Source: Streptomyces sp. NBC_00461 (GTDB lineage: Bacteria > Actinomycetota > Actinomycetes > Streptomycetales > Streptomycetaceae). Taken from it: a stretch of 64,000 bases of DNA. Below the pieces are notes generated by a model that did no database searches, had not been told where the DNA came from, and was given only the letters and a program-made list of their open reading frames with translations. A program made the position numbers and the translations under genes. This document shows, in pieces, positions 51,699 to 59,584 of this stretch. The number at the start of each line of letters is the position of its first letter. The stretch's first letter is position 1. The DNA is taken from the NCBI RefSeq assembly GCF_036013935.1, contig NZ_CP107902.1, forward strand, positions 8,093,001 through 8,157,000, given 5' to 3'.

Positions 51699-53057
51699 AT
51701 GCGCTCAACCAACCGACTGGCAACCGCCGTTGTGGGTGCCGCGCTGCTCCTCGGCTGTGTCTCGGGGCCCGCCTCCTCACACACCGGCGGGCACCCCGCC
51801 GACGACGGGAAGCGGGTTCTGGTCTTCTCCCGGACGGCCGGCTTCCGGCACGACTCCATCCCGGTCGGCGTCGAGACGGTGAAGCAGCTGGGCGAGAGCG
51901 GCGGCTTCGCGGTCGACGCGACGGAGGACGCGGGCGCGTTCACCGCGAAGAACCTGCGCCGCTACGACGCCGTCGTGTTCCTGTCGACGACGGGAGATGT
52001 GCTCGACGCGACCCAACAGAGCGCCTTCGAGGGCTACATCCGGCACGGCGGCGGCTACGTCGGCATCCACGCCGCCGCGGACACCGAGTACGACTGGGCG
52101 TTCTACGGCGGCCTCGCCGGCGCCTACTTCCAGTCGCACCCGGCGATCCAGCCCGCGACGGTCGACGTCGAGGACCGCTCCCACCCGGCGACGTCGGCAC
52201 TGGCGCGGACCTGGAACCGCACCGACGAGTGGTACAACTACCGCTCGAATCCACGAGAGCGCGCCCATGTCCTGGCCTCGCTCGACGAGTCCTCGTACAC
52301 CGGCGGCACCATGAACGGCGACCATCCGATTGCCTGGTGCCAGAACTACCAGGGCGGCCGCGCCTTCTACACCGGCCTCGGCCACACCAAGGAGTCGTAC
52401 GCCGAACCCGCCTTCCGACAGCACCTGTCGGGCGGAATCCGCTGGGCGATCGGCGACGCACAGGCCGACTGCCGGCCGGAGAACGGCTACCGGCCGCTCT
52501 TCGACGGTTCCGCCGCGTCCCTGGCCGGCTGGAAACAGGCGGGCCCCGGCTCCTTCACCCTCGACGACGACGGCACGCTGACGTCGTCGGGCGGCATGGG
52601 CCTGCTCTGGTACTCCGCGTCGCGCTTCACCTCGTACTCACTGAAGCTCGACTGGAGGATGACCGGCGCCGACGGTGACGACAACTCCGGCGTGTTCGTG
52701 GGCTTTCCGCCCTCGGACGACCCGTGGTCGGCCGTGGACAACGGCTACGAGATCCAGATCGACGCCACCGACGTACCCGAGAAGACGACAGGGTCCGTCT
52801 ACGGCTTCCGATCCGCCGACCTGAAGAAGCGCGACCGTGCGCTGAACCCGCCGGGGGAGTGGAACACGTACGAGATCCGGGTGGAGGGCGAACACCTCCG
52901 CATCTGGCTCAACGGCGTGAAGATCAACGATTTCACCAACACCGATCCGGCCCGGAGCCTCGCCGACGGACACATCGGCCTCCAGAACCACGGAGCCGAC
53001 GACCAGGTGTCCTTCCGCGACGTCCGCATCAAGGAACTGCCCGGCAAGGGCAATTGA
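51699..53057 (+). CDS. Secreted ThuA-DUF1080 fusion (3-keto-glycoside hydrolase type)
   Basis: A 452-residue protein from ATG 51699 (AGGAGGG, 7-nt spacer; GTG 51696 is just upstream). Signal peptide (RLATAVVGAALLLGCVSG, possibly with a lipobox-like Cys). Residues about 38-265: ThuA domain (VLVFSRTAGFRHDSIP, GGYVGIHAAADTEYDW, YTGLGHTKESY). Residues about 270-450: DUF1080/3-keto-disaccharide hydrolase jelly roll (RPLFDGSAASLAGW, DNSGVFVGFP, NGYEIQID, GEWNTYEIRVEG, IGLQNHG). ThuA and DUF1080 are both tied to 3-keto-disaccharides. Its partner PQQ-type dehydrogenase could supply the keto sugar outside the cell. Confidence 0.88.
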   Translation: MRSTNRLATAVVGAALLLGCVSGPASSHTGGHPADDGKRVLVFSRTAGFRHDSIPVGVETVKQLGESGGFAVDATEDAGAFTAKNLRRYDAVVFLSTTGDVLDATQQSAFEGYIRHGGGYVGIHAAADTEYDWAFYGGLAGAYFQSHPAIQPATVDVEDRSHPATSALARTWNRTDEWYNYRSNPRERAHVLASLDESSYTGGTMNGDHPIAWCQNYQGGRAFYTGLGHTKESYAEPAFRQHLSGGIRWAIGDAQADCRPENGYRPLFDGSAASLAGWKQAGPGSFTLDDDGTLTSSGGMGLLWYSASRFTSYSLKLDWRMTGADGDDNSGVFVGFPPSDDPWSAVDNGYEIQIDATDVPEKTTGSVYGFRSADLKKRDRALNPPGEWNTYEIRVEGEHLRIWLNGVKINDFTNTDPARSLADGHIGLQNHGADDQVSFRDVRIKELPGKGN

Positions 53058-53065
53058 GCGACGAC

Positions 53066-53091
53066 GGGCGGGGGACGCCGGACCCCCGCCC
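53066..53091. terminator. Hairpin after the sugar-oxidation genes
   Basis: GGGCGGGGG (53066-53074) pairs with CCCCCGCCC (53083-53091), 9 bp, loop 8 nt, starting 8 bp after the ThuA-DUF1080 stop. Confidence 0.6.
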
Positions 53092-53183
53092 GCCGTCTTC
53101 CAGCCCGGTATCTCGTCCAGCACCGATAGCCCGTCTCGGGGGCGTGCACGAGGCACAGGACGCGCTCGACAAGGAGGCTGCCC

Positions 53184-54509
53184 ATGTCCGCGTCTGTTTC
53201 CGATTCCGATTCCGATCACGTTTCTGATTCTGATTCCGGTTCCACGCCGCGCGTCGGCGTTTGGCTGATCGGGGCGCGTGGCTCCGTGGCGACCACCGTC
53301 GTTGCGGGCTGCGCCGCCCTGGCCGCGGGCCTGCAACCGCCCACCGGTCTGGTCACCGAGACACCCGTCTTCGCAGGGGCCGGACTGCCGCCGCTCGCCT
53401 CCCTCGTCTTCGGCGGACACGACACCCTGGACTGCCCCCTGCCCAAACGCGCGGAGGCACTCGCGGCAGGCGGTGTCCTTCCCGTCGGCCTCCCCACGGC
53501 AGTGGCGGCCGAACTGGCCGCCGCCGACGGGGAGATCAGACCGGGCGGACCGACCCCCGGCGACACACGGAGCGAAGAGGAACTGATCGCCGCCTTCGCC
53601 GCGGACATGACCGACTTCGTACGGCGAGGCAGCCTGGCGTGTGCCGTGGTGGTGAACGTGGCCTCCACCGAGCCCCCGGCCACGGGCTCTGCCCTCCCGC
53701 CCAGCTCCCTCTATGCGGCGGCGGCCCTGCGCGCGGGCTGCCCGTACGTCAACTTCACCCCGTCGACCGGTCTGCACCACCCCGCTCTGGCGGACGCGGC
53801 GGCATCGAGCGGCCTGCCGTACGCGGGACGCGACGGCAAGACAGGCCAGACGCTGCTGCGTTCCGTCCTCGGCCCGATGTTCACCCAGCGGGCCCTCGCG
53901 GTTCGCGCCTGGTCCGGCACCAATCTGCTCGGTGGAGGCGACGGCGCCGCCCTGGCCGACCCGGCAGCCGCCGCGGCGAAGAACGCCGGCAAGGAACGCG
54001 TCCTCGCCGACACCCTCGCCGCCACCCCCGAGGGCGAGGTCCACATCGACGACGTGCCCGCGCTCGGCGACTGGAAGACCGCGTGGGACCACGTCGCCTT
54101 CGACGGGTTCCTCGGCACCCGCATGGTTCTCCAGACCATCTGGCAGGGCTGTGACTCGGCCCTGGCGGCCCCCCTGGTACTCGACCTGGCGCGGCTGCTC
54201 GCCCGAGCCGACGAAGCCGGGCTGTCCGGCCCGCTCGCTGAGCTCGGCTTCTACTTCAAGGACCCGGTGGGGGAGGGACCTTCGGCGCTGGGAGAGCAGT
54301 ACACGGCTGTGACCGGGTTCGCGGGGCGGCTGTCGGGTTCTCGGAGCGGTGGCGAGGTTGCTGGAGGAGGGGGACGAGGAGGGGGAGGGAGAGAGGACGG
54401 GAACGGGGGCGGGCGGGGTGTCGGTTCCGGTCGTGCCGGCGGTTCCGGTGGTTTCGGCCGAGCCGACGGTTCCGGTCGTACCGGTCGGCGGCTGGGGGAG
54501 TTGTGGTGA
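53184..54509 (+). CDS. Inositol-3-phosphate synthase-like protein of an ebo-type cluster
   Basis: A 441-residue protein from ATG 53184 (AAGGAGG upstream). Rossmann motif VGVWLIGARGSVATTVVAG; MIPS-type blocks NVASTEPP, CPYVNFTPST, GRDGKTGQTLL (where ordinary synthases have a GDDxKSGQT-like motif) and SGTNLLGGGDG...KERVL. The family closes glucose-6-phosphate to a cyclitol phosphate with NAD+. The N-terminus is a Ser/Asp repeat (residues 5-20) and the last about 60 residues are a Gly/Arg/Ser-rich tail outside the fold. It heads a coupled run of ebo genes; its stop overlaps the UbiA-type start (GTGA). Confidence 0.85.
   Translation: MSASVSDSDSDHVSDSDSGSTPRVGVWLIGARGSVATTVVAGCAALAAGLQPPTGLVTETPVFAGAGLPPLASLVFGGHDTLDCPLPKRAEALAAGGVLPVGLPTAVAAELAAADGEIRPGGPTPGDTRSEEELIAAFAADMTDFVRRGSLACAVVVNVASTEPPATGSALPPSSLYAAAALRAGCPYVNFTPSTGLHHPALADAAASSGLPYAGRDGKTGQTLLRSVLGPMFTQRALAVRAWSGTNLLGGGDGAALADPAAAAAKNAGKERVLADTLAATPEGEVHIDDVPALGDWKTAWDHVAFDGFLGTRMVLQTIWQGCDSALAAPLVLDLARLLARADEAGLSGPLAELGFYFKDPVGEGPSALGEQYTAVTGFAGRLSGSRSGGEVAGGGGRGGGGREDGNGGGRGVGSGRAGGSGGFGRADGSGRTGRRLGELW
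53196..53243 (+). repeat. 6-bp coding microsatellite (Ser-Asp)
   Basis: Eight 6-bp units of the form GATTCC/GTTTCT encode VSDSDSDHVSDSDSGS at the start of the cyclase gene. T-rich codons contrast with the surrounding GC-rich use. Confidence 0.8.
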
Positions 54510-55768
54510 GCCCGGCGCGGAGAAGCGCCCACCGCCTGAACCGCGGCCGTGCCTGGGCCGAACTGCTGCGTCTCCCGGCCCTGTTCACGGTTCCGGGCGA
54601 CGCTCTCGCCGGAGCGGCGGCTGCCGGCGCGGCCCCGAACTCGCGCACCCTGCTCGCCATCGGCTCCTCCCTGTGCCTCTACGAAGCCGGCATGGCCCTC
54701 AACGACTGGGCGGACCGCGAGGAGGACGCCGCCGAACGCCCCCACCGCCCCCTGCCCTCAGGCCGCATCCACCCGGCCGCCGCCCTGTCGACGGCCTGCG
54801 CTCTCACCGGAACGGGATTCGCCCTCGCGGCCCGAGCGGGCCGCCCCGCTCTCACCGTCGCCGTACCCCTAGCGGCCACGGTCTGGGCATACGACCTGAC
54901 CCTGAAGCACACCCCGACAGGACCCGTCGCCATGGCCGCGGCCAGGGCACTGGACCTCCTCCTCGGCGCCGCCGCCACAACGGGCCGCACCCGCGAGGCG
55001 CTGGGTTCCGCGGCACTGCTCGGCACCCACACCCTCGCGGTGACGGTCGTATCCCGTCAGGAGACGAGATTCGGCTCACCGCTGGCACCCTTGGCGGCCC
55101 TCGCCGCCACCGGGGTGCTGGCCCGGCTGGTCGCGCGCCGTACTCACCGCCCCCCGGCAGGCCCGCAGGAAGCAGCCACCCGCGGCCTGCCGGGAACCGG
55201 AGCGGAGGTCTTCGCAGCCGGCATGACCCGACACCGCCGGATCGGGCGCGGCATTGGGCGCGGTCCGGCAGAACCGGACGCAGCCGCGACCAGTCCGCAC
55301 GGCTCGTTCGGTGCGCAGGGTGCGCAGGGTGCGCAGGGTGCGCAGGGTGCGCAGGGTGTGCGGGGTGCGCCGGGTGTGCATGGTGCGCCGGGTGTGCGGG
55401 GTGTTCGGGGTGCTCCGGCTGTTCCCTGCGGCACCAACGCCCCGTCAGAGGCGGCCACTTGGCGTCGGTTCACCGCTCAGGGAGCCAATCGGGCCCATCA
55501 AACCGTGCTGTCGCAGCAAGCAGCCGCCACTGCCCTGCGCCTGGCCCTCGCCGCCGCCTACGCGGCAACCCCCGCCCGCTCCTACTTCCACGCCACCCTC
55601 AACCCTTCACCCCCACTCACCCAACGAGCCGTCACCGGCGGCATCCGCGCCACGATCCCCCTCCAGGCCGCACTCACCGCCCGCTCCGGCGCCGGTGCCA
55701 CCGCCCTGCTCGTCGCAGCTTTCGCCCCGCTCGGCAGAAGGTTCGCGAGGAAGGTGAGCGTCACATGA
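54506..55768 (+). CDS. eboC: UbiA-family prenyltransferase, EboC-like, with collagen-like insert
   Basis: A 420-residue membrane protein from GTG 54506 (GGGGAG upstream; GTG 54503 is in phase). The first Asp-rich motif of UbiA enzymes is NDWADREED (binding of prenyl diphosphate via Mg2+), followed by RPLPSGRI and several hydrophobic helices. Between helices about residues 215-330 there is a long low-complexity insert containing 12 Gly-X-Y triplets (269-304). The last helices and RRFARKVS end follow. It should prenylate a cyclic acceptor. EboC-type identity rests on the neighbours. Stop overlaps the next start (ATGA, 55765-55768). Confidence 0.8.
   Translation: MSPARRSAHRLNRGRAWAELLRLPALFTVPGDALAGAAAAGAAPNSRTLLAIGSSLCLYEAGMALNDWADREEDAAERPHRPLPSGRIHPAAALSTACALTGTGFALAARAGRPALTVAVPLAATVWAYDLTLKHTPTGPVAMAAARALDLLLGAAATTGRTREALGSAALLGTHTLAVTVVSRQETRFGSPLAPLAALAATGVLARLVARRTHRPPAGPQEAATRGLPGTGAEVFAAGMTRHRRIGRGIGRGPAEPDAAATSPHGSFGAQGAQGAQGAQGAQGVRGAPGVHGAPGVRGVRGAPAVPCGTNAPSEAATWRRFTAQGANRAHQTVLSQQAAATALRLALAAAYAATPARSYFHATLNPSPPLTQRAVTGGIRATIPLQAALTARSGAGATALLVAAFAPLGRRFARKVSVT
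55310..55417 (+). repeat. 9-bp coding repeat giving a collagen-like tract
   Basis: Twelve 9-bp units: five exact GGTGCGCAG (Gly-Ala-Gln), then seven degenerate units encoding GVR, GAP, GVH, GAP, GVR, GVR and GAP. In frame within the UbiA-type gene. Confidence 0.95.
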
Positions 55769-56739
55769 GCCACCCGCAGGCCCGGCGCCCGAGGAGCAGC
55801 GACCGCAACCCAGAGTCGGTTGATCGCGAGGCGCATGGCCACCTCCGCCGCAGCGCTCCCGCCACCTCCCTCCGTTTCGGCTACGGCACCAACGGGCTCG
55901 CCGACCTCCGTCTCGACGACGCCCTCGCCCTGCTCGCCGACCTCGGCTACGACGGCGTCGGGCTGACCCTCGACCACATGCACCTCGACCCGCTGGCCCC
56001 CGACCTCACCGCCCGCACCCACCGGCTGGCCGGGCGGCTCGGCGCGCTCGGTCTGGGCGTGACCGTGGAGACGGGCGCCCGCTACGTGCTCGATCCGCGG
56101 CGCAAGCACGGCCCCTCGCTGCTGGACCCGGATCCGGACGACCGGGCCCGACGCGTCGGCCTGCTGATCCGCGCCGTCCAGGTCGCCGCCGACCTCGGTG
56201 CCCACGCGGTGCACTGCTTCAGCGGGATCACACCGGCAGGGACGGACACCGACACGGCGTGGAAGCGCCTGGCCGAGGCGCTCACCCCCGTCCTGGACGT
56301 CGCCGCCACCGCCGGCGTCCCCCTCGCCATCGAGCCCGAACCGGGCCACCTCCTTGCCGCACTCGCCGACTTCCACCGACTCCGCGCCCTCCTCGGCGAC
56401 CCCCAGGACCTGGGTCTGACCCTCGACATCGGCCACTGCCAGTGCCTCGAACCGCTCTCTCCCGCCGGATGCGTACGCGCCGCTGCCCCCTGGTTGCGGC
56501 ACGTCCAGATCGAGGACATGCGCCGCGGCGTCCACGAACACCTCCCTTTTGGAGACGGCGAGATCGACTTCCCGCCCGTCCTCGCGGCCCTGGCAGCGAC
56601 CGGCTACCAAGGCCTGACCGTCGTCGAACTGCCCCGCCACTCGCACGCGGGCCCCCACTTCGCCGAGCACTCCCTCCCGTTCCTCCGCCGCGCGGCCGAA
56701 ACAGCCGTCGCCCTCCCCGACACCGCCCCCTCCCCCTGA
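55765..56739 (+). CDS. TIM-barrel sugar phosphate isomerase/epimerase family protein (ebo cluster)
   Basis: A 324-residue protein from ATG 55765. A polar, repeat-free N-terminal extension of about 35 residues precedes the barrel (LRFGYGTNGLADLRLDDALALLADLGYDGVGLTL). Metal ligands: the Glu in LAIEPEPGH, Asp/His in LTLDIGHCQC, HVQIEDM and the Glu in TVVELPRHSH. Family members isomerise keto/aldo sugars or related cyclitols. It is translationally coupled to the prenyltransferase. A second, quite different barrel (EboE) lies three genes on. Confidence 0.85.
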   Translation: MSHPQARRPRSSDRNPESVDREAHGHLRRSAPATSLRFGYGTNGLADLRLDDALALLADLGYDGVGLTLDHMHLDPLAPDLTARTHRLAGRLGALGLGVTVETGARYVLDPRRKHGPSLLDPDPDDRARRVGLLIRAVQVAADLGAHAVHCFSGITPAGTDTDTAWKRLAEALTPVLDVAATAGVPLAIEPEPGHLLAALADFHRLRALLGDPQDLGLTLDIGHCQCLEPLSPAGCVRAAAPWLRHVQIEDMRRGVHEHLPFGDGEIDFPPVLAALAATGYQGLTVVELPRHSHAGPHFAEHSLPFLRRAAETAVALPDTAPSP

Positions 56740-56784
56740 GATCCCTCCGCCACCCCCTCTCACGGCGATCCCTCCGCCACCCCC
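56740..56784 (+). repeat. 18-bp direct repeat after a stop codon
   Basis: GATCCCTCCGCCACCCCC at 56740-56757 is repeated exactly at 56767-56784, 27 bp apart, immediately after the isomerase TGA and filling the short gap before eboA. Confidence 0.95.
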
Positions 56785-56801
56785 GAAGGGAGCAGCACCG
56801 C

Positions 56802-57527
56802 ATGACGCACCCGAACACCACCTGGGACACCCCCGCGGCAGACCTTCCGGGCACCACCCCCGCCCTCACCTCGCCGACCGACCTGCACGAGCACCTGACG
56901 GCCCACCTCGGCGGAGCCGCCCGCGCCTGGCTCGACCAGGCCCTCGACGAGGCCGCAGCCCATCCCGGCATCCACGGGCCCATCTCCGTGTGGGAGCTGC
57001 GCGTCGCCGAAGCCGGACGCCGGTGCGGACCCGAACACGCCGACGCCGCCCGCGTGCTGATCCTGCACGCAGCCCGCGCCGGCACCGGCGCCCTCACCCG
57101 TGTCTACTTCCAGGGCACCGCCGCCGAACGCCGCTCCGTCCTGCACGCCCTGCCCCACCTGGTCGATGGCCCCGACGCCCTACCGCTGGTCGAGGACGCC
57201 CTGCGCACCAACGACACCCGCATCCTCACCGCCGCCGTCGGCCCGTACGCAGCCCGGCACCTCGCTCCCCACCACTGGCGTCACGCCGTCCTGAAGTGCC
57301 TCTTCACCGGCGTGGCCGTCGACGAGGTCGCCGACCTGGAGCGCCGCGCCCACGCCGACTCGGAACTCGCCCGCATGCTTCGCGACTGCGCCACCGAACG
57401 CACCGCTGCGGGCCGTCCCGTGCCCGAAGACCTGCACCGCGTCCTGACCCTGACCGACCCTACGGCCACCCCACCCACGCACGCCGTCCGGCACGGCGTG
57501 CGCGGCACCGACGGCAAGGAGTCCTGA
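56802..57527 (+). CDS. eboA: EboA-domain protein
   Basis: A 241-residue alpha-helical protein from ATG 56802 (GAAGGGAGC upstream). It matches the EboA pattern of helical repeats: LDQALDEAAAHP, FSxA-like SVWELRVAEAGRRCG, AARVLILHAARAG, HALPHLVDGPDALPLVEDALRTNDTRI and HHWRHAVLKCLFTGVAVDEVADLERRA. The molecular role of EboA is unknown; it is a marker of ebo metabolite-trafficking clusters. The stop overlaps the TatD start (TGATG at 57525-57529). Confidence 0.85.
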   Translation: MTHPNTTWDTPAADLPGTTPALTSPTDLHEHLTAHLGGAARAWLDQALDEAAAHPGIHGPISVWELRVAEAGRRCGPEHADAARVLILHAARAGTGALTRVYFQGTAAERRSVLHALPHLVDGPDALPLVEDALRTNDTRILTAAVGPYAARHLAPHHWRHAVLKCLFTGVAVDEVADLERRAHADSELARMLRDCATERTAAGRPVPEDLHRVLTLTDPTATPPTHAVRHGVRGTDGKES

Positions 57528-58375
57528 TGCGCATCTTCGACCCCCACATCCACATGACGTCACGGACCACCGACGACTACCAGGCCATGCACGCCGCGGG
57601 CGTCCGTGCCGTCGTCGAACCGGCCTTCTGGCTCGGTCAGCCCCGCACCTCACCCGCCTCCTTCTTCGACTACTTCGACTCCCTTCTGGGCTGGGAGCCC
57701 TTCCGCGCCGCCCAGCACGGCATCGCCCACCACTGCACGCTCGCCCTCAACCCCAAGGAGGCGAACGATCCGCGCTGCGTGCCCGTCCTCGACGAACTGC
57801 CCCGCTATCTCGTCAAGGACCAGGTCGTGGCCGTGGGCGAGATCGGCTACGACTCGATGACCCCCGCCGAGGACACCGCCCTCGCCGCCCAGCTCCAGCT
57901 CGCCGCCGACCACGAACTGCCCGCGCTCGTGCACACCCCGCACCGGGACAAGCTCGCCGGACTGCGCCGCACCCTCGACGTCGTGAAGGAGTCCGCGCTC
58001 GCCCCGGACCGCGTCCTGGTCGACCACCTCAACGAGACCACCGTCAAGGAAGCCAAGGACAGCGGCTGCTGGCTCGGATTCTCCGTCTATCCCGACACCA
58101 AGATGGACGAGGAGCGGATGATCACGATCCTGCGCTCCCACGGGACCGAGCAGGTGCTCGTGAACTCCGCCGCCGACTGGGGGCGCAGCGATCCCCTCAA
58201 GACCCGCAGCGTCGGCGACCTGATGCTGGCCGAGGGCTTCACGGAGGACGAGGTCGACCTGGTGCTCTGGCGCAACCCCGTGGCCTTCTACGGACTCAGC
58301 GGCCGTCTGAACCTCGACATCGCCGCCACGGAGGCCACCCACGAGGGCAACTCCGTCCTGCGCGGCGGTGCGTGA
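57527..58375 (+). CDS. eboB: TatD-family metal hydrolase (EboB-like)
   Basis: A 282-residue amidohydrolase-fold protein from ATG 57527. Metal ligands: HxH in FDPHIHMTS, Glu in AVGEIGYDS, His in LVHTPHRDK and VLVDHLNET, and Asp in NSAADWGRSDP. TatD enzymes are nucleases or small-molecule hydrolases; the EboB group is only known from ebo clusters. The EboE gene begins 3 bp after its stop. Confidence 0.9.
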   Translation: MRIFDPHIHMTSRTTDDYQAMHAAGVRAVVEPAFWLGQPRTSPASFFDYFDSLLGWEPFRAAQHGIAHHCTLALNPKEANDPRCVPVLDELPRYLVKDQVVAVGEIGYDSMTPAEDTALAAQLQLAADHELPALVHTPHRDKLAGLRRTLDVVKESALAPDRVLVDHLNETTVKEAKDSGCWLGFSVYPDTKMDEERMITILRSHGTEQVLVNSAADWGRSDPLKTRSVGDLMLAEGFTEDEVDLVLWRNPVAFYGLSGRLNLDIAATEATHEGNSVLRGGA

Positions 58376-58378
58376 GCC

Positions 58379-59584
58379 ATGCGATTCCGCCACCCCGACG
58401 GCACCACCGTCCACCTCGCCTACTGCACCAACGTCCACCCGGCCGAAACCCTCGACGGTGTCCTCGCGCAACTCCGTGACCACTGCGAACCCGTCCGCCG
58501 CCGCCTCGGCCGCGACCGCCTCGGCATCGGCCTGTGGCTCGCCAAGGACGCCGCACACGCCCTCGTCACCGACCCCTCCGCCCTGCGCGGCCTGCGCACC
58601 GAACTCGACCGGCGCGGCCTCGAGGTCGTCACGCTCAACGGCTTCCCCTATGAGGGCTTCGGCGCCGAGGAGGTCAAGTACCGCGTGTACAGGCCGGACT
58701 GGGCCGACCCCGAGCGCCTCGACCACACCACCGCCCTGGCCCGCGTCCTCGCCGGACTCCTCCCCGACGACGTCACCGAGGGCACCATCTCCACCCTGCC
58801 GCTCGCCTGGCGCACCGCCTATGACGAAGGCCGCGCCGAGAAGGCCCATGCGGCCCTCCTCACCCTCGCCGAACGCCTCGACGCCCTCGACGAACTGACC
58901 GGCCGCTCCATCCGCGTCGGCCTCGAACCCGAACCCGGCTGCATCGTCGAAACCACCGGCGACGCCCTCGCCCCGCTCACCGCGATCTCCCACCGGCGCA
59001 TCGGGATCTGCGTCGACACCTGCCACCTCGCCACCTCCTTCGAAGACCCGCACACCGCCCTGGACGCACTCACCGAGGCCCGTGTCCCCATCGTCAAATC
59101 CCAGCTCTCAGCTGCCCTGCACGCCGAGCAGCCCCATCTCCCCGAGGTCCGCGCAGCCCTCGCCGCCTTCGACGAACCCCGCTTCCTGCACCAGACCCGC
59201 ATGTCTCCCCCTCTCCACTCCGCGCGAACGGGAGCGACCCCCACCGCCGCCGGTCCGCGTGGCACCGACGACCTCGGCGAGGCCCTCGCGGCCGACGCCC
59301 TGCCCGACGAGGCACCCTGGCGCGCCCACTTCCACGTCCCGCTGCATTCGGCCCCCGCCGCGCCCCTCACCTCCACGCTCCCCGTACTCCAATCCGCGCT
59401 GACCCGGCTCGTGGGCGGCCCGCATCCGCTCACCCACCACCTCGAAGTGGAGACCTACACCTGGCAGGCGCTGCCACCCGGCCTGCGGCCCCGCGGCCGC
59501 GCCCAGCTCGCCGACGGCATCGCCGCCGAACTCACCCTCGCCCGCGACCTGTTGACGGACCTCGGTCTGAAGGAACTCCCATGA
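58379..59584 (+). CDS. eboE: Metabolite-traffic protein EboE (xylose-isomerase-like TIM barrel)
   Basis: A 401-residue protein from ATG 58379. EboE-type start HLAYCTNVHPAETLDGVLAQL, then TLNGFPYEGFG, VKYRVYRPDW and metal-site segments LEPEPGCIVE and GICVDTCHLATSFE. The C-terminal part (HFHVPLH, HHLEVETYTWQALP) is also typical. EboE is needed for ebo function in cyanobacteria, but its reaction is not known. The stop overlaps the next start (ATGA, 59581-59584). Confidence 0.9.
   Translation: MRFRHPDGTTVHLAYCTNVHPAETLDGVLAQLRDHCEPVRRRLGRDRLGIGLWLAKDAAHALVTDPSALRGLRTELDRRGLEVVTLNGFPYEGFGAEEVKYRVYRPDWADPERLDHTTALARVLAGLLPDDVTEGTISTLPLAWRTAYDEGRAEKAHAALLTLAERLDALDELTGRSIRVGLEPEPGCIVETTGDALAPLTAISHRRIGICVDTCHLATSFEDPHTALDALTEARVPIVKSQLSAALHAEQPHLPEVRAALAAFDEPRFLHQTRMSPPLHSARTGATPTAAGPRGTDDLGEALAADALPDEAPWRAHFHVPLHSAPAAPLTSTLPVLQSALTRLVGGPHPLTHHLEVETYTWQALPPGLRPRGRAQLADGIAAELTLARDLLTDLGLKELP

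Noticed and set aside
54510..55764. A long frame upstream of the isomerase at 55765 (start near 54349)
   Set aside because: It is the out-of-phase shadow of the UbiA-type gene, Arg/Pro-rich, without homology to the family.
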